Part shown: positions 26,971 through 35,688 of the stretch, one piece after another
Numbering within the stretch: the first letter of the stretch is position 1
How the letters are laid out: each line of letters starts with the position of its first letter
Assembly: GCF_000787835.1 (NCBI RefSeq)
Contig: NZ_BBPP01000017.1
Coordinates: 1-64,000, forward strand
Direction of reading: 5' to 3'
DNA: 64,000 nucleotides
Source: Streptacidiphilus melanogenes
Lineage (GTDB): Bacteria > Actinomycetota > Actinomycetes > Streptomycetales > Streptomycetaceae
Made by a program: the position numbers and the translations under genes
The notes under the pieces: generated by a model
What the model was told of the DNA's origin: nothing
Seen by the model: only the letters and a program-made list of their open reading frames with translations
The model's database searches: none

Positions 26971-27801
26971 GTGAACGCTTTCCCCCAGCCGAACGCCGGC
27001 TCCACTCCCGCCAGCCCCTACGAGGCAGCCGCGGCCGCCGCCGCGCGCCTGCGCGAGCTCACGGAGGGCCACGCGCACGACGTCGCGCTCGTGATGGGCT
27101 CCGGCTGGGTCCCCGCCGCCGACGAACTGGGCAAGCCCGACTACGAGTTCGCCATCACCGAGCTTCCGGGCTTCCCGGCCCCCGCCGTCGCGGGCCACGC
27201 CGGCAAGATCCGGTCGATCAAGGTCGGCGACAAGCGCGCCCTGGTCTTCCTCGGCCGCACCCACTACTACGAGGGCCACGGCGTCGCCGCCGTCGCCCAC
27301 GGTGTGCGCACCGCCGTCGCGGCCGGCTGCCGCACCGTCGTGCTGACCAACGGCTGCGGCGGCCTGCGCCAGGGCATGCAGCCCGGCCAGCCGGTCCTGA
27401 TCAGCGACCACATCAACCTCACCGGCGCGTCCCCCATCGTCGGCGCCAACTTCGTGGACCTGACGGACCTGTACGCCTCGCGCCTGCGCACGCTGTGCCA
27501 GGAGGTCGACCCCTCCCTGGAGGAGGGCGTCTACGTCCAGTTCCCCGGCCCGCACTACGAGACCCCGGCCGAGATCGGCATGGTCCGCGCCATCGGCGGC
27601 GACCTGGTCGGCATGTCCACCACGCTGGAGGCCATCGCCGCCCGCGAGGCCGGCGCCGAGGTGCTCGGCCTGTCGCTGGTCACCAACCTGGCCGCCGGCA
27701 TCACCGGCGAGCCGCTCAACCACGAAGAGGTCCTGGAGGCCGGCCGCGCCTCCGCCACCCGCATGGGCGCGCTGCTGGCCAAGGTCCTCGAACGGATCTG
27801 A
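26971..27801 (+). CDS. Purine nucleoside phosphorylase (class II, trimeric type)
   Basis: A 276-residue enzyme that splits inosine, guanosine and their deoxy forms with phosphate to the base and (deoxy)ribose 1-phosphate. Family features are the phosphate-binding [31 protein letters not shown] and the purine-site [10 protein letters not shown], then [14 protein letters not shown]. It lacks any signal and is cytosolic. The GTG is preceded by TATCCT six bases upstream, suggesting a leaderless transcript, with the palindromic operator just before that. A hairpin with a T-run follows, so the gene can be transcribed alone before the mutase gene. Confidence 0.95.
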   Translation: MNAFPQPNAGSTPASPYEAAAAAAARLRELTEGHAHDVALVMGSGWVPAADELGKPDYEFAITELPGFPAPAVAGHAGKIRSIKVGDKRALVFLGRTHYYEGHGVAAVAHGVRTAVAAGCRTVVLTNGCGGLRQGMQPGQPVLISDHINLTGASPIVGANFVDLTDLYASRLRTLCQEVDPSLEEGVYVQFPGPHYETPAEIGMVRAIGGDLVGMSTTLEAIAAREAGAEVLGLSLVTNLAAGITGEPLNHEEVLEAGRASATRMGALLAKVLERI

Positions 27802-27824
27802 CCCTCCATTTTCTTCGATCCCCC

Positions 27825-27866
27825 GCATGGCATCCGACGGTTCGCACGCCGGATGCCATGCTTTTT
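27825..27866 (+). terminator. Rho-independent terminator after purine nucleoside phosphorylase
   Basis: GCATGGCATCCG (27825-27836) pairs perfectly with CGGATGCCATGC (27850-27861) around a 13-base loop and is followed by TTTTT. This is the clearest conventional terminator in the window and should largely separate the phosphorylase from the mutase gene. Confidence 0.9.
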
Positions 27867-27941
27867 GTACGGCTTTGCACGGCACTTGCAGCACTTGCAC
27901 CGCGCCTGCGCGGCGACTTCCGAAGACGAGGACGTGACGCG

Positions 27942-29654
27942 ATGACTGCCCACCACGACGGCGATCTGCTCTCCCGGGCGCGCATCTGGCTGGCCGAGGA
28001 TCCGGATCCGGAGACCCGCAAGGAGCTCTCCACGCTCCTCGCCGCCGCCGAGGGGGACCCGAACGAGGGCAGCGAGAAGGCCTGGTCCGAGCTGGCCGAA
28101 CGGTTCAGCGGCACCCTGCAGTTCGGCACCGCGGGGCTGCGCGGCGAGATGGGCGCCGGGCCGATGCGGATGAACCGCGCCGTGGTCATCCGCGCCGCGG
28201 CGGGCCTCGCCGCCTACCTCAAGCGCGGAGCGAGCGCCGGGCTCGTCGTCGTCGGCTACGACGCCCGCCACAACTCGGAGGCCTTCGCGCGTGACACCGC
28301 CGCGGTGATGGTCGCCCAGGGTCTCAAGGCCGCACTGCTCCACGGCCCGCTGCCCACGCCCGTGCTCGCCTTCGCCGTCCGCCACTTCGGCGCGGCCGCC
28401 GGCATCGCCGTGACGGCCAGCCACAACCCGCCGCGCGACAACGGCTACAAGGTCTACCTGGGCGGCGCGTTCGGCGGCTCGCAGATCGTCCCGCCGCACG
28501 ACGCCGGGATCGCCGCCGAGATCGACGCCGTCGGCACGCTCGACGAGGTGCCGCTGGCCGTCGAGGGCTGGGAGGTCCTCTCCGAGGCGGACGTGCTGGA
28601 GCCCTATCTGGCCCGCGCCGCCGCCGTCGTGGACGAGCACGCGCCGCGTGACCTGTCCGTCGTCTACACCCCGATGCACGGCGTCGGCCGCGGCACCTTC
28701 CTGGCCGCGTTCGAGCACGCGGGCTTCCCCGCGCCGACCGTGGTCACCCTGCAGGGCGACCCCGACCCGGCGTTCCCGACCGTCTCCTTCCCGAACCCGG
28801 AGGAGCCCGGCGCGATGGACCTGGCCTTCGCGGCCGCCGCCGAGCACCAGCCGGACATCGTCATCGCCAACGACCCGGACGCCGACCGCCTCGCGGTCGC
28901 GATCCCCTCCGGCGACCCGGACCACGCCCTCGGCTGGCGCATGCTGCGCGGCGACGAGGTCGGCGCGCTGCTCGCCGCCCACCTGGTCGCGAAGGGCGCG
29001 AAGGGCACCTTCGCCACGACGATCGTCTCGTCCTCCCTGCTCGGCCGGATCGCCGAGTCGGCGGGCCTCGGCTACGCCGAGACGCTGACCGGCTTCAAGT
29101 GGCTGTCCCGGGTCGACGGCCTGCGCTACGGCTACGAGGAGGCGCTGGGCTACTGCGTCGACCCCGACGCCGTCCGCGACAAGGACGGCGTCAGCGCCGC
29201 CCTGCTGATGGCCGAGCTCGCCGCCACCCTGAAGGCCCAGGGCCGCACCCTGCAGGACCTGCTGGACGACCTGGCCGCCACCCACGGCCTGCACGCCACC
29301 GATCAGCTCTCGGTCCGCGTCGCCGACCTGCGCGTCATCGCCGACGCCATGGCCCGGCTCCGCGAGCAGCCGCCGACGCGGCTCGCGGGTCTCTCCGTCG
29401 ACTCCGCGGAGGACCTGGAGGCGGGCTCCGAGAAGCTTCCGCCCACGGACGGCCTGCGCTACCACCTCTCCGGCCCCGGGGTCTCCTCGGCGCGCGTCGT
29501 GGTCCGCCCGTCCGGGACGGAGCCGAAGCTGAAGTGCTACCTGGAGGTCGTGGTGCCGGTCGGCGGGGTCGCCGAGCTGGGCGCCGCGCGGGAGCGTGCG
29601 GCGGCGCTGCTGGCGTCTCTCAAGACGGACCTGGCCGTGGCGGCGGGCATCTGA
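27942..29654 (+). CDS. Phosphosugar mutase (phosphomannomutase/phosphopentomutase family)
   Basis: A 570-residue alpha-D-phosphohexomutase-fold enzyme. The catalytic serine is in VTASHNPPRDNGYK, the metal-binding loop is NDPDADRLA, the sugar-specificity loop is GYEEALGYCVD and the phosphate-binding end is VVRPSGTEPKLKCYLEV. The family moves a phosphate between C1 and C6 (or C5). It lies directly after the purine nucleoside phosphorylase and near deoC, and no classical deoB is seen. The sequence resembles the PGM2/phosphopentomutase branch, so conversion of (deoxy)ribose 1-phosphate to 5-phosphate is the likeliest role. That specificity is inferred. Confidence 0.9.
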   Translation: MTAHHDGDLLSRARIWLAEDPDPETRKELSTLLAAAEGDPNEGSEKAWSELAERFSGTLQFGTAGLRGEMGAGPMRMNRAVVIRAAAGLAAYLKRGASAGLVVVGYDARHNSEAFARDTAAVMVAQGLKAALLHGPLPTPVLAFAVRHFGAAAGIAVTASHNPPRDNGYKVYLGGAFGGSQIVPPHDAGIAAEIDAVGTLDEVPLAVEGWEVLSEADVLEPYLARAAAVVDEHAPRDLSVVYTPMHGVGRGTFLAAFEHAGFPAPTVVTLQGDPDPAFPTVSFPNPEEPGAMDLAFAAAAEHQPDIVIANDPDADRLAVAIPSGDPDHALGWRMLRGDEVGALLAAHLVAKGAKGTFATTIVSSSLLGRIAESAGLGYAETLTGFKWLSRVDGLRYGYEEALGYCVDPDAVRDKDGVSAALLMAELAATLKAQGRTLQDLLDDLAATHGLHATDQLSVRVADLRVIADAMARLREQPPTRLAGLSVDSAEDLEAGSEKLPPTDGLRYHLSGPGVSSARVVVRPSGTEPKLKCYLEVVVPVGGVAELGAARERAAALLASLKTDLAVAAGI

Positions 29655-29671
29655 TCTGACATGCTGTCGGC

Positions 29672-30418
29672 GTGTCGATATTCGGTGCCGAACGCCTGAT
29701 CCTCATCCCCGGCGTGCGCAACCTGCGCGACGCCGGGGGTTTCCCCACGACGAGCGGCGCCCGCGTCGCCGAGGCGCTGCTGTACCGCGCCGGCTCCCTC
29801 CACGAGCTGACCGCGGAGGGCGCGGAGCGGCTGGCCGCGCTCGGCCTGCGCACGATCATCGACCTGCGGTCCGCGCCGGAACTCGAGGTCTGGCCGGACC
29901 ACCCGCTGGACGGCGAGGTCCGCTTCCTGCACCTGCCGACGTTCCCGCCGCGGGAGCGCGAGACCGCGCACGACGCGCGGGACGTGCGGGACGCCGAGGC
30001 CGGCGAGGAGACGCTGGAGGACCTCTACGCCTTCATGTCGGCGACGGCGGGCCCCGCGATCGCCGCGTCCGTCAGCGCGCTGGCCGCGCCGGGCGCGCTG
30101 CCCGCGCTGATCCACTGCGCGGTCGGCAAGGACCGCACCGGCGTCACGGTGGCCACCCTCCTCTCCGCGCTCGGCGTCTCCGACGCCGACATCGTCGCGG
30201 ACTACCACCTCTCCAACACCGGCCTCGGCCTGGACCGCGGTCCGGTCTACTACGTCGACGAACACGGCACGGAACGCCGCTCCCGCCCGGTCCACGAGGG
30301 CCTCATCACGGCCTTCCTCGCCTCCCTCCGCACCACCCACGGCGACGCGACCCGGTACCTGCTCGCCCACGGCGTCACCGAGCCCGAACTCGCCACCCTC
30401 CGAGCCGCCTTCCTCTGA
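29672..30418 (+). CDS. Tyrosine-protein phosphatase-like protein
   Basis: A 248-residue protein of the bacterial tyrosine phosphatase group (Y_phosphatase3 type). The signature HCAVGKDRTGV contains the nucleophilic Cys and the Arg of CxxxxxR. An upstream NLRDAGGF block and RTIIDLRSAPE complete the pattern of lipid or protein phosphatases such as MptpB. The GTG start lies 17 bases after the mutase stop, so read-through expression is likely. There is no signal peptide. The true substrate is unknown. Confidence 0.88.
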   Translation: MSIFGAERLILIPGVRNLRDAGGFPTTSGARVAEALLYRAGSLHELTAEGAERLAALGLRTIIDLRSAPELEVWPDHPLDGEVRFLHLPTFPPRERETAHDARDVRDAEAGEETLEDLYAFMSATAGPAIAASVSALAAPGALPALIHCAVGKDRTGVTVATLLSALGVSDADIVADYHLSNTGLGLDRGPVYYVDEHGTERRSRPVHEGLITAFLASLRTTHGDATRYLLAHGVTEPELATLRAAFL

Positions 30419-30448
30419 CAGGCAGCCACCGCTCCCGCAGCTGGTTGC

Positions 30449-30628
30449 CCTACGCCAGGGGCGCGGTGCTGTGCCGATCCGCGGCCCCGCCGCGCGGCGC
30501 GCCACTCCCCCAGCCTTCGGCCGGGAGGTGGCCCCCATCCCACGCACCTAGAGCCCCGAGCGCGCAGGGCCATCCGCACGCCCGTGGTCCTCGCGCGTCC
30601 CCGCGGCCCCTGGACGGTGCAAGTTCCC
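30449..30628. repeat. Intergenic mosaic of Streptomyces-type repeats
   Basis: Between the phosphatase and the PH-domain gene, which converge, lie CAGGGGCGCGG, CTCCCCCAGCCTTCGGCCGG, CGCGCAGGGCCATCC and GGCCCCTGGACGGTGCA. Each has near-copies at 23755-23853, 48921-49042 or 59197-59421. No gene is visible. The inverted pieces can fold and may end both transcripts. Confidence 0.6.
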
Positions 30629-30639
30629 CGAGCGAAGGG

Positions 30640-31338
30640 TCAGCCGACGGCGAGGAGGATGATCAGGGCCAGCGCGCCGGCGACGATCGGGCCGATGATC
30701 CACCAGCTCCAGGCGACCTTGACCTCCGGCGCGCCCGCATCCTCCGGCAGGGCCTCGCGGTACGCGGCCACGCGTTCGTTCAGCTCGTCGACCGCCTTGT
30801 CCGCGTACGCCTCCGTCGGCTGCGAGGAGGAGCCCGCCGTCGGCGCGCCGAAGAGGCTGGGGCGCGGCTGCCGCGCCGTCGCGGAGCGCGGGGCGTTGGA
30901 GACGGTGCCGCGGTCCCCCGCGTCGATCATCGCGCGGCGGTTCGCGCGCTTCCGCTGGCGCAGCGAGACCGGCAGCGCCCAGATGACGAACTTGTGCCCG
31001 CCCGCCCGCAGCTCGACGGAGAGCGCCGCGGTGAGCGACTCCACCCCGTCCCACCGCGTCTCGACCGTACGGAAGGGGTTGCGCACCAGCAGCCGGTCGG
31101 CGCCCGCGCGGACCTGGGGCCAGAGGGTGAAGGCGACGATCAGCGGGGTGCCGAGGACGAGGACCGACGCCGCGAGGCCCGGCGCGGTGCCCGCGCCCCG
31201 CACCATCGCGTCGATGCAGAGCCAGAAGAGCAGGACCAGGAGCAGGACGCCACCGACGATGCCGCCCCCGCTCCGGTAGACCTTGTCCTGAAACGTGGGG
31301 GCCGTGTTCTCACGGGCCGGGGTGTCGCTCATGGTCAT
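30640..31338 (-). CDS. Membrane protein with PH-like domain
   Basis: A 232-residue protein. Two adjacent hydrophobic segments (IVGGVLLLVLLFWLCIDAMV and GLAASVLVLGTPLIVAFTL, about 28-75) are followed by a region resembling bacterial PH domains (RNPFRTVETRWDGVESLTAA). A polar linker and one C-terminal membrane segment (WWIIGPIVAGALALIILLAV) follow. Actinobacterial PH-domain membrane proteins of this layout have no assigned role. The ATG at 31338 has GGGGCAG upstream; a second ATG two codons later is equally possible. It diverges from deoC. Confidence 0.7.
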   Translation of the reverse strand: MTMSDTPARENTAPTFQDKVYRSGGGIVGGVLLLVLLFWLCIDAMVRGAGTAPGLAASVLVLGTPLIVAFTLWPQVRAGADRLLVRNPFRTVETRWDGVESLTAALSVELRAGGHKFVIWALPVSLRQRKRANRRAMIDAGDRGTVSNAPRSATARQPRPSLFGAPTAGSSSQPTEAYADKAVDELNERVAAYREALPEDAGAPEVKVAWSWWIIGPIVAGALALIILLAVG

Positions 31339-31434
31339 CGATTCTGCCCCAGTTCACCCCGTTCACCACGGGAGGGCGGGTCTCAGAATCGCATCGGCGG
31401 GGCAAAGTCACACGGACGCCCCCATGACGAAACG

Positions 31435-31446
31435 CTACGCGTGTAG
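31435..31446. promoter_or_regulatory. Nucleoside-gene palindrome at the deoC promoter
   Basis: CTACGCGTGTAG matches the shared palindrome CTACGCGCGTAG at 11 of 12 positions. It ends one base before the likely -10 element TATGCT (31448-31453) and lies between that and a possible -35 (ATGACG, 31424-31429), an ideal place for repression. Confidence 0.7.
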
Positions 31447-31459
31447 ATATGCTGGATTG

Positions 31460-32452
31460 GTGAGCATGTCCTCCTCCTCCACTGTCAGCGGGCACCTCGC
31501 CGCGAGCGGGCTCGCCGAGGTCGCCTCCTCCGAGGCGTCCCTGCGACGCTTCCTGCACGGGCTGCCCGGCATCGACGCCGTCGGCCTGCAGGCGCGCGCC
31601 GCAGGTCTCGGCACGCGGTCGATCAAGACCACCGCCAAGGCGTACGCCATCGATCTGGCCATCTCCATGATCGACCTCACCACGCTGGAGGGTGCGGACA
31701 CCCCCGGCAAGGTGCGCTCGCTCTGCCAGAAGGCCAAGAACCCCGACCCCGGGAACCCGGACGTCCCGCACACCGCGGCCGTCTGCGTCTACCCGGACAT
31801 GGTCCCCTTCGCCAAGGACGCCCTCGGCGGCGCGCCGATCAACGTCGCCGCCGTCGCCACCGCCTTCCCCTCCGGCCGGGCCGGGCTGCCGGTCAAGCTG
31901 GCCGACACCGCCGAGGCCGTCGCCGCCGGGGCCGACGAGGTCGACATGGTCATCGACCGGGGGGCCTTCCTCTCCGGCCGGTACCTGGAGATCTACGAGC
32001 TGATCGCCGAGATCAAGAAGGCCTGCGAGCGCCCGGACGGCACCGCCGCCCACCTCAAGGTGATCTTCGAAACCGGCGAGCTCGTCACCTACGACAACAT
32101 CCGCCGCGCCTCCTGGCTGGCGATGCTGGCCGGGGCCGACTTCATCAAGACCTCCACCGGCAAGGTCACCGTCAACGCGACCCCCGCCAACACGCTGGTG
32201 CTCATGGAGGCCGTCCGCGACTTCCGCAGTGCCACCGGCATCCAGGTGGGAGTGAAGCCGGCCGGGGGTATCCGTACCACCAAGGACGCCATGAAGTACC
32301 TGGTCATGGTGAACGAGATCCTCGGTGACGACTGGCTCTCCCCGGACTGGTTCAGGTTCGGTGCCTCCAGCCTGCTCAACGACCTGCTGATGCAGCGGCA
32401 GAAGCTGGCCTCCGGCCGCTACTCCGGTCCCGACTACGTGACGGTGGACTGA
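31460..32452 (+). CDS. deoC: Deoxyribose-phosphate aldolase
   Basis: A 330-residue enzyme that cleaves 2-deoxyribose 5-phosphate to acetaldehyde and glyceraldehyde 3-phosphate. The Schiff-base lysine is in ADFIKTSTGK, with the second lysine in VGVKPAGGIRT; EVDMVIDRG is also typical. It has about 50 extra N-terminal residues compared with the short bacterial enzymes, as in other actinobacterial and animal-type DeoC. The GTG has TATGCT six bases upstream, so the transcript is probably leaderless. It heads an operon with two aldehyde dehydrogenase genes, fitting removal of its acetaldehyde product. Confidence 0.96.
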   Translation: MSMSSSSTVSGHLAASGLAEVASSEASLRRFLHGLPGIDAVGLQARAAGLGTRSIKTTAKAYAIDLAISMIDLTTLEGADTPGKVRSLCQKAKNPDPGNPDVPHTAAVCVYPDMVPFAKDALGGAPINVAAVATAFPSGRAGLPVKLADTAEAVAAGADEVDMVIDRGAFLSGRYLEIYELIAEIKKACERPDGTAAHLKVIFETGELVTYDNIRRASWLAMLAGADFIKTSTGKVTVNATPANTLVLMEAVRDFRSATGIQVGVKPAGGIRTTKDAMKYLVMVNEILGDDWLSPDWFRFGASSLLNDLLMQRQKLASGRYSGPDYVTVD

Positions 32453-32457
32453 TCACC

Positions 32458-33894
32458 ATGGCACTGTTCGATTACGCTCCCGCGCCCGAGTCGCGCGCCG
32501 CCGCGGGTGACATCGCCTCGACGTACGGGCACTTCATCGACGGCGAGTTCGTCGAGTCGACCGGCTCCGAGGCCCTGAAGACCGTCGACCCCTCCACCGA
32601 GGAGGTCCTCGCCGAGTTCGCCCAGGGCACCGAGGCCGACGTGGACCGCGCCGTCGCGGCCGCCCGCAAGGCGTTCACCTCCTGGTCCGCCCTGCCCGGC
32701 GCCGAGCGCGGCAAGTACCTGTTCCGCATCGCCCGGATCATCCAGGAGCGCTCGCGCGAGCTGGCCGTGCTGGAGTCGATCGACAACGGCAAGCCGATCA
32801 AGGAGACCCGCGACGTCGACCTGCCGCTGGTCGCCGCGCACTTCTTCTACTACGCCGGCTGGGCCGACAAGCTGGAGTTCGCCGGTTACGGGTCCAACCC
32901 GCGCCCGGTGGGCGTGGCCGCCCAGGTCATCCCGTGGAACTTCCCGCTGCTGATGCTGGCGTGGAAGATCGCCCCGGCGCTGGCCACCGGCAACACGGTC
33001 GTGCTCAAGCCGGCCGAGACCACCCCGCTCACCGCGCTGCGCTTCGCAGAGATCTGCCGTCAGGCCGGTCTGCCCAAGGGCGTCGTCAACATCATCACTG
33101 GCGACGGACGCACCGGCGCCGCGCTGACCGCGCACCCGGAGATCGACAAGGTCGCCTTCACCGGCTCGACCGAGGTCGGCCGCGCCATCGCCCGCACTCT
33201 GGCCGGGACGACCAAGCGCCTCTCGCTGGAGCTCGGCGGCAAGGCCGCGAACATCGTCTTCGACGACGCGCCGGTCGATCAGGCGGTCGAGGGCATCGTC
33301 GACGGCATCTTCTTCAACCAGGGCCACGTCTGCTGCGCGGGCTCGCGCCTGCTGGTCCAGGAGTCGGTCCACGACGACGTCATGGACGCCCTCAAGCGCC
33401 GGATGTCGACGCTGCGCGTCGGTGACCCGCTGGACAAGAACACCGACATCGGCGCGATCAACTCCGCCGCGCAGCTCGCGCGGATCCAGGAACTGACCGC
33501 CGCGGGCGAGGCCGAGGGCGCCGAGCGCTGGTCTCCCTCCTGCGAACTGCCGTCCGCCGGTTACTGGTTCGCGCCGACGGTGTTCAGCAACGTCTCGGCC
33601 ACCCACCGGATCGCCCGCGAGGAGATCTTCGGCCCGGTCCTGTCGGTGCTGACCTTCCGCACGCCGGAGGAGGCCGTCGCCAAGGCCAACAACACCCCGT
33701 ACGGCCTGTCGGCCGGCATCTGGACCGAGAAGGGCTCGCGCATCCTGTGGATGGCGAGCAAGCTCCGCGCCGGCGTGGTGTGGTCCAACACCTTCAACAA
33801 GTTCGACCCGACCTCGCCCTTCGGCGGCTACAAGGAGTCGGGCTACGGCCGCGAGGGCGGCCGCCACGGTCTGGAGGCCTACCTCGATGTCTGA
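32458..33894 (+). CDS. Aldehyde dehydrogenase, full length
   Basis: A 478-residue NAD(P)-dependent aldehyde dehydrogenase. The cofactor-binding block is VIPWNFPLLMLAWKIAPAL, the general-base Glu is in LSLELGGKAANIVF and the catalytic Cys is in NQGHVCCAGSRLL. The C-terminal oligomerisation part FGGYKESGYGREGG is intact. It begins five bases after deoC and is surely co-transcribed, so acetaldehyde from deoxyribose cleavage is the likely substrate. Its end overlaps the next gene by eight bases. Confidence 0.95.
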   Translation: MALFDYAPAPESRAAAGDIASTYGHFIDGEFVESTGSEALKTVDPSTEEVLAEFAQGTEADVDRAVAAARKAFTSWSALPGAERGKYLFRIARIIQERSRELAVLESIDNGKPIKETRDVDLPLVAAHFFYYAGWADKLEFAGYGSNPRPVGVAAQVIPWNFPLLMLAWKIAPALATGNTVVLKPAETTPLTALRFAEICRQAGLPKGVVNIITGDGRTGAALTAHPEIDKVAFTGSTEVGRAIARTLAGTTKRLSLELGGKAANIVFDDAPVDQAVEGIVDGIFFNQGHVCCAGSRLLVQESVHDDVMDALKRRMSTLRVGDPLDKNTDIGAINSAAQLARIQELTAAGEAEGAERWSPSCELPSAGYWFAPTVFSNVSATHRIAREEIFGPVLSVLTFRTPEEAVAKANNTPYGLSAGIWTEKGSRILWMASKLRAGVVWSNTFNKFDPTSPFGGYKESGYGREGGRHGLEAYLDV

Positions 33895-34792
33895 GCCCAC
33901 CACGGCACTCCGCCTTGACGTCTACAAGACCTACAAGCTCTTCGTCGGCGGCAAGTTCCCGCGCTCCGAGAGCGGACGGGTGTACGAGGTGACCGATCGC
34001 AAGACCGGCGAGTGGCTCGCCAACGCCCCGCAGGGCACCCGCAAGGACACCCGCGACGCGGTCTCCGCCGCGCGCAAGGCCTTCGGCGGCTGGTCGGGCG
34101 CGACCGCGTACAACCGCGGCCAGATCCTCTACCGCGCGGCCGAGATGCTCCAGGGCCGCCGCGACCAGTACGTCGCCGAGGTGGCGCTGTCCGAGGGTCT
34201 GACGGCCAAGAAGGCCGCACCGCTGGTCGACGCGGCCGTGGACCGCCTGGTCTGGTACGCGGGCTGGACGGACAAGGTCGCCCAGATCGCGGGCAACGCC
34301 AACCCGGTCGCCGGTCCGTACTTCAACCTGTCCACCCCGGAGCCGACGGGCGTCGTCGGCGTCGTCGCCCCGCAGGGCGGCACCGGCTTCTCGCTGCTGG
34401 GCCTGGTCTCGGTGCTGGCCCCCGTCATCGCGACGGGCAACACCGCGGTCGTCGCCCTGGCCCCGGGCGCCCCGCTCCCCGGCCTGTCGTTGGGCGAGGT
34501 GCTGGCCACCTCGGACCTGCCCGGCGGCGTGGTCAACCTGATCTCGGGCCGCACCGAAGACATCGCCCCGACCCTCGCCTCCCACGCCGACGTCAACGCG
34601 CTCGACCTGGCGGGTGTGGTGGCGGAGGAGGGCCCGGCCTCGGCCAGGGACCTGGAGGTCGCGGCGGCGGAGACGCTCAAGCGCGTCCTGCGCCCGGAGT
34701 CGGCGTCCCACGACTGGACGACCGCGCCCGGCACCGACCGGCTGCTGACCTTCCTGGAGACCAAGACGGTCTGGCACCCGATGGGGATGTGA
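33887..34792 (+). CDS. Truncated aldehyde dehydrogenase-like protein without catalytic cysteine
   Basis: A 301-residue protein related to aldehyde dehydrogenases over its N-terminal two thirds (LFVGGKFPRSESGRVYEV, NRGQILYRAAEML, GVVGVVAPQGG). Where full-length enzymes have the LELGGK Glu and the Cys loop, it has only LASHADVNALDLAGVV, and it ends soon after (TVWHPMGM). It therefore lacks the catalytic Cys and most of the catalytic domain, and should not be an aldehyde dehydrogenase by itself. The clean reading frame and the eight-base overlap with the full-length gene argue against simple decay. A partner or regulatory subunit is possible. Similar short versions exist in other Streptomyces, as I recall. 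Confidence 0.85.
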   Translation: MSEPTTALRLDVYKTYKLFVGGKFPRSESGRVYEVTDRKTGEWLANAPQGTRKDTRDAVSAARKAFGGWSGATAYNRGQILYRAAEMLQGRRDQYVAEVALSEGLTAKKAAPLVDAAVDRLVWYAGWTDKVAQIAGNANPVAGPYFNLSTPEPTGVVGVVAPQGGTGFSLLGLVSVLAPVIATGNTAVVALAPGAPLPGLSLGEVLATSDLPGGVVNLISGRTEDIAPTLASHADVNALDLAGVVAEEGPASARDLEVAAAETLKRVLRPESASHDWTTAPGTDRLLTFLETKTVWHPMGM

Positions 34793-34808
34793 CGTTCCCC
34801 TCACCTAC

Positions 34809-34845
34809 ACGGGCACGTGCTCTCTCGCCGTGAGCACGTGCCCGT
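34809..34845 (+). terminator. Hairpin ending the deoC operon
   Basis: ACGGGCACGTGCTC (34809-34822) pairs perfectly with GAGCACGTGCCCGT (34832-34845) around a nine-base loop and is followed by TCCTTTA. It separates the deoC-aldh operon from the uridine kinase gene. Confidence 0.8.
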
Positions 34846-34877
34846 TCCTTTACTTCGGGATGTCACACTGGTGTCCC

Positions 34878-35513
34878 GTGAGTACTTCTCCCGTGAACCT
34901 CTCTCCGGCGCGCGTCATCCTCCTCTGCGGCCCCTCCGGTTCCGGCAAGTCCACCCTGGCCGAGCGGGCCGGGCTCCCGGTGCTCCAGCTCGACGACTTC
35001 TACAAGGACGGCGACGACCCGACCCTGCCCCGGCTCCAGGACGGCAGCGTCGACTGGGACGACCCGCGGTCCTGGCACTTCGACCAAGCGATGGCGGCGA
35101 TCCGCTCGCTCTGTGACACGGGCACGGCCGACGTCCCGGTCTACTCCATCCCGGCCAACGGCGCCGTCGGCTCCCGCACCCAGACCGTCGACACCCAGGT
35201 CTTCATCGCCGAAGGGATCTTCGCAGCGGAGATCGTCCGCGCGTGTGAGGCCGAGGGCCTGCTCGCGGACGCGATCTGCCTGCGTAACCACGCCCTGACG
35301 ACGGCCTACCGCCGCTTCCTGCGCGACGTCCGCGAGGCCCGCAAGTCCGTGCCGTACCTGCTGCGCCGCGGCTACCGCCTGATGCGCACGGAACGCGCGG
35401 TCGTCACCCGGCAGAAGGACCTCGGCGCGACGCCCTGCAACGGACGGGAAGCTTTCGCGCGGGTGGCGCGCCAGGGGCGCGAGGAACTGCGCGCCCAGCC
35501 CGCCGCCGCGTAG
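34878..35513 (+). CDS. Uridine kinase-like P-loop kinase
   Basis: A 211-residue P-loop kinase. Walker A is LLCGPSGSGKST, LQLDDFYKDGDDPTLP carries the catalytic Asp typical of uridine kinases, and FIAEGIFAAE lines the nucleoside site. It would phosphorylate uridine or cytidine with NTP, or belong to the related phosphoribulokinase/uridine kinase group. In a neighbourhood full of nucleoside genes, salvage of pyrimidine nucleosides is the natural reading. The GTG at 34878 is chosen because it directly precedes the conserved fold; an upstream start would run through the deoC terminator. Confidence 0.85.
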   Translation: MSTSPVNLSPARVILLCGPSGSGKSTLAERAGLPVLQLDDFYKDGDDPTLPRLQDGSVDWDDPRSWHFDQAMAAIRSLCDTGTADVPVYSIPANGAVGSRTQTVDTQVFIAEGIFAAEIVRACEAEGLLADAICLRNHALTTAYRRFLRDVREARKSVPYLLRRGYRLMRTERAVVTRQKDLGATPCNGREAFARVARQGREELRAQPAAA

Positions 35514-35584
35514 AGCACCGCACCGCTGGGACCACCCGCACGCCGGCGGTTTCTCGCCCGGCGCCCCTGATCGTGCAGAACAGA

Positions 35585-35659
35585 AGGCCTGGACCCCGGC
35601 GTCCCCCAACGCCGAAGCCCAGGCCTCGTGCTGCTGTGGGCTACCCCCGTGCCCACAGC
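35585..35659. terminator. Two hairpins between convergent uridine kinase and sigQ genes
   Basis: The first is AGGCCTGG/CCAGGCCT (35585-35592 with 35619-35626), with an inner GGCGT/ACGCC pair. The second is GCTGTGGG/CCCACAGC (35633-35640 with 35652-35659). Their place between two converging stops suggests bidirectional termination. Confidence 0.7.
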
Positions 35660-35688
35660 CTCCCCCTCAAATGTGGTCTCTGTCGCCG

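Noticed and set aside
30419-30639. Possible small RNA in the gap between the phosphatase and PH-domain genes
   Set aside because: The folding sequence is explained by known-type Streptomyces intergenic repeats shared with three other gaps.
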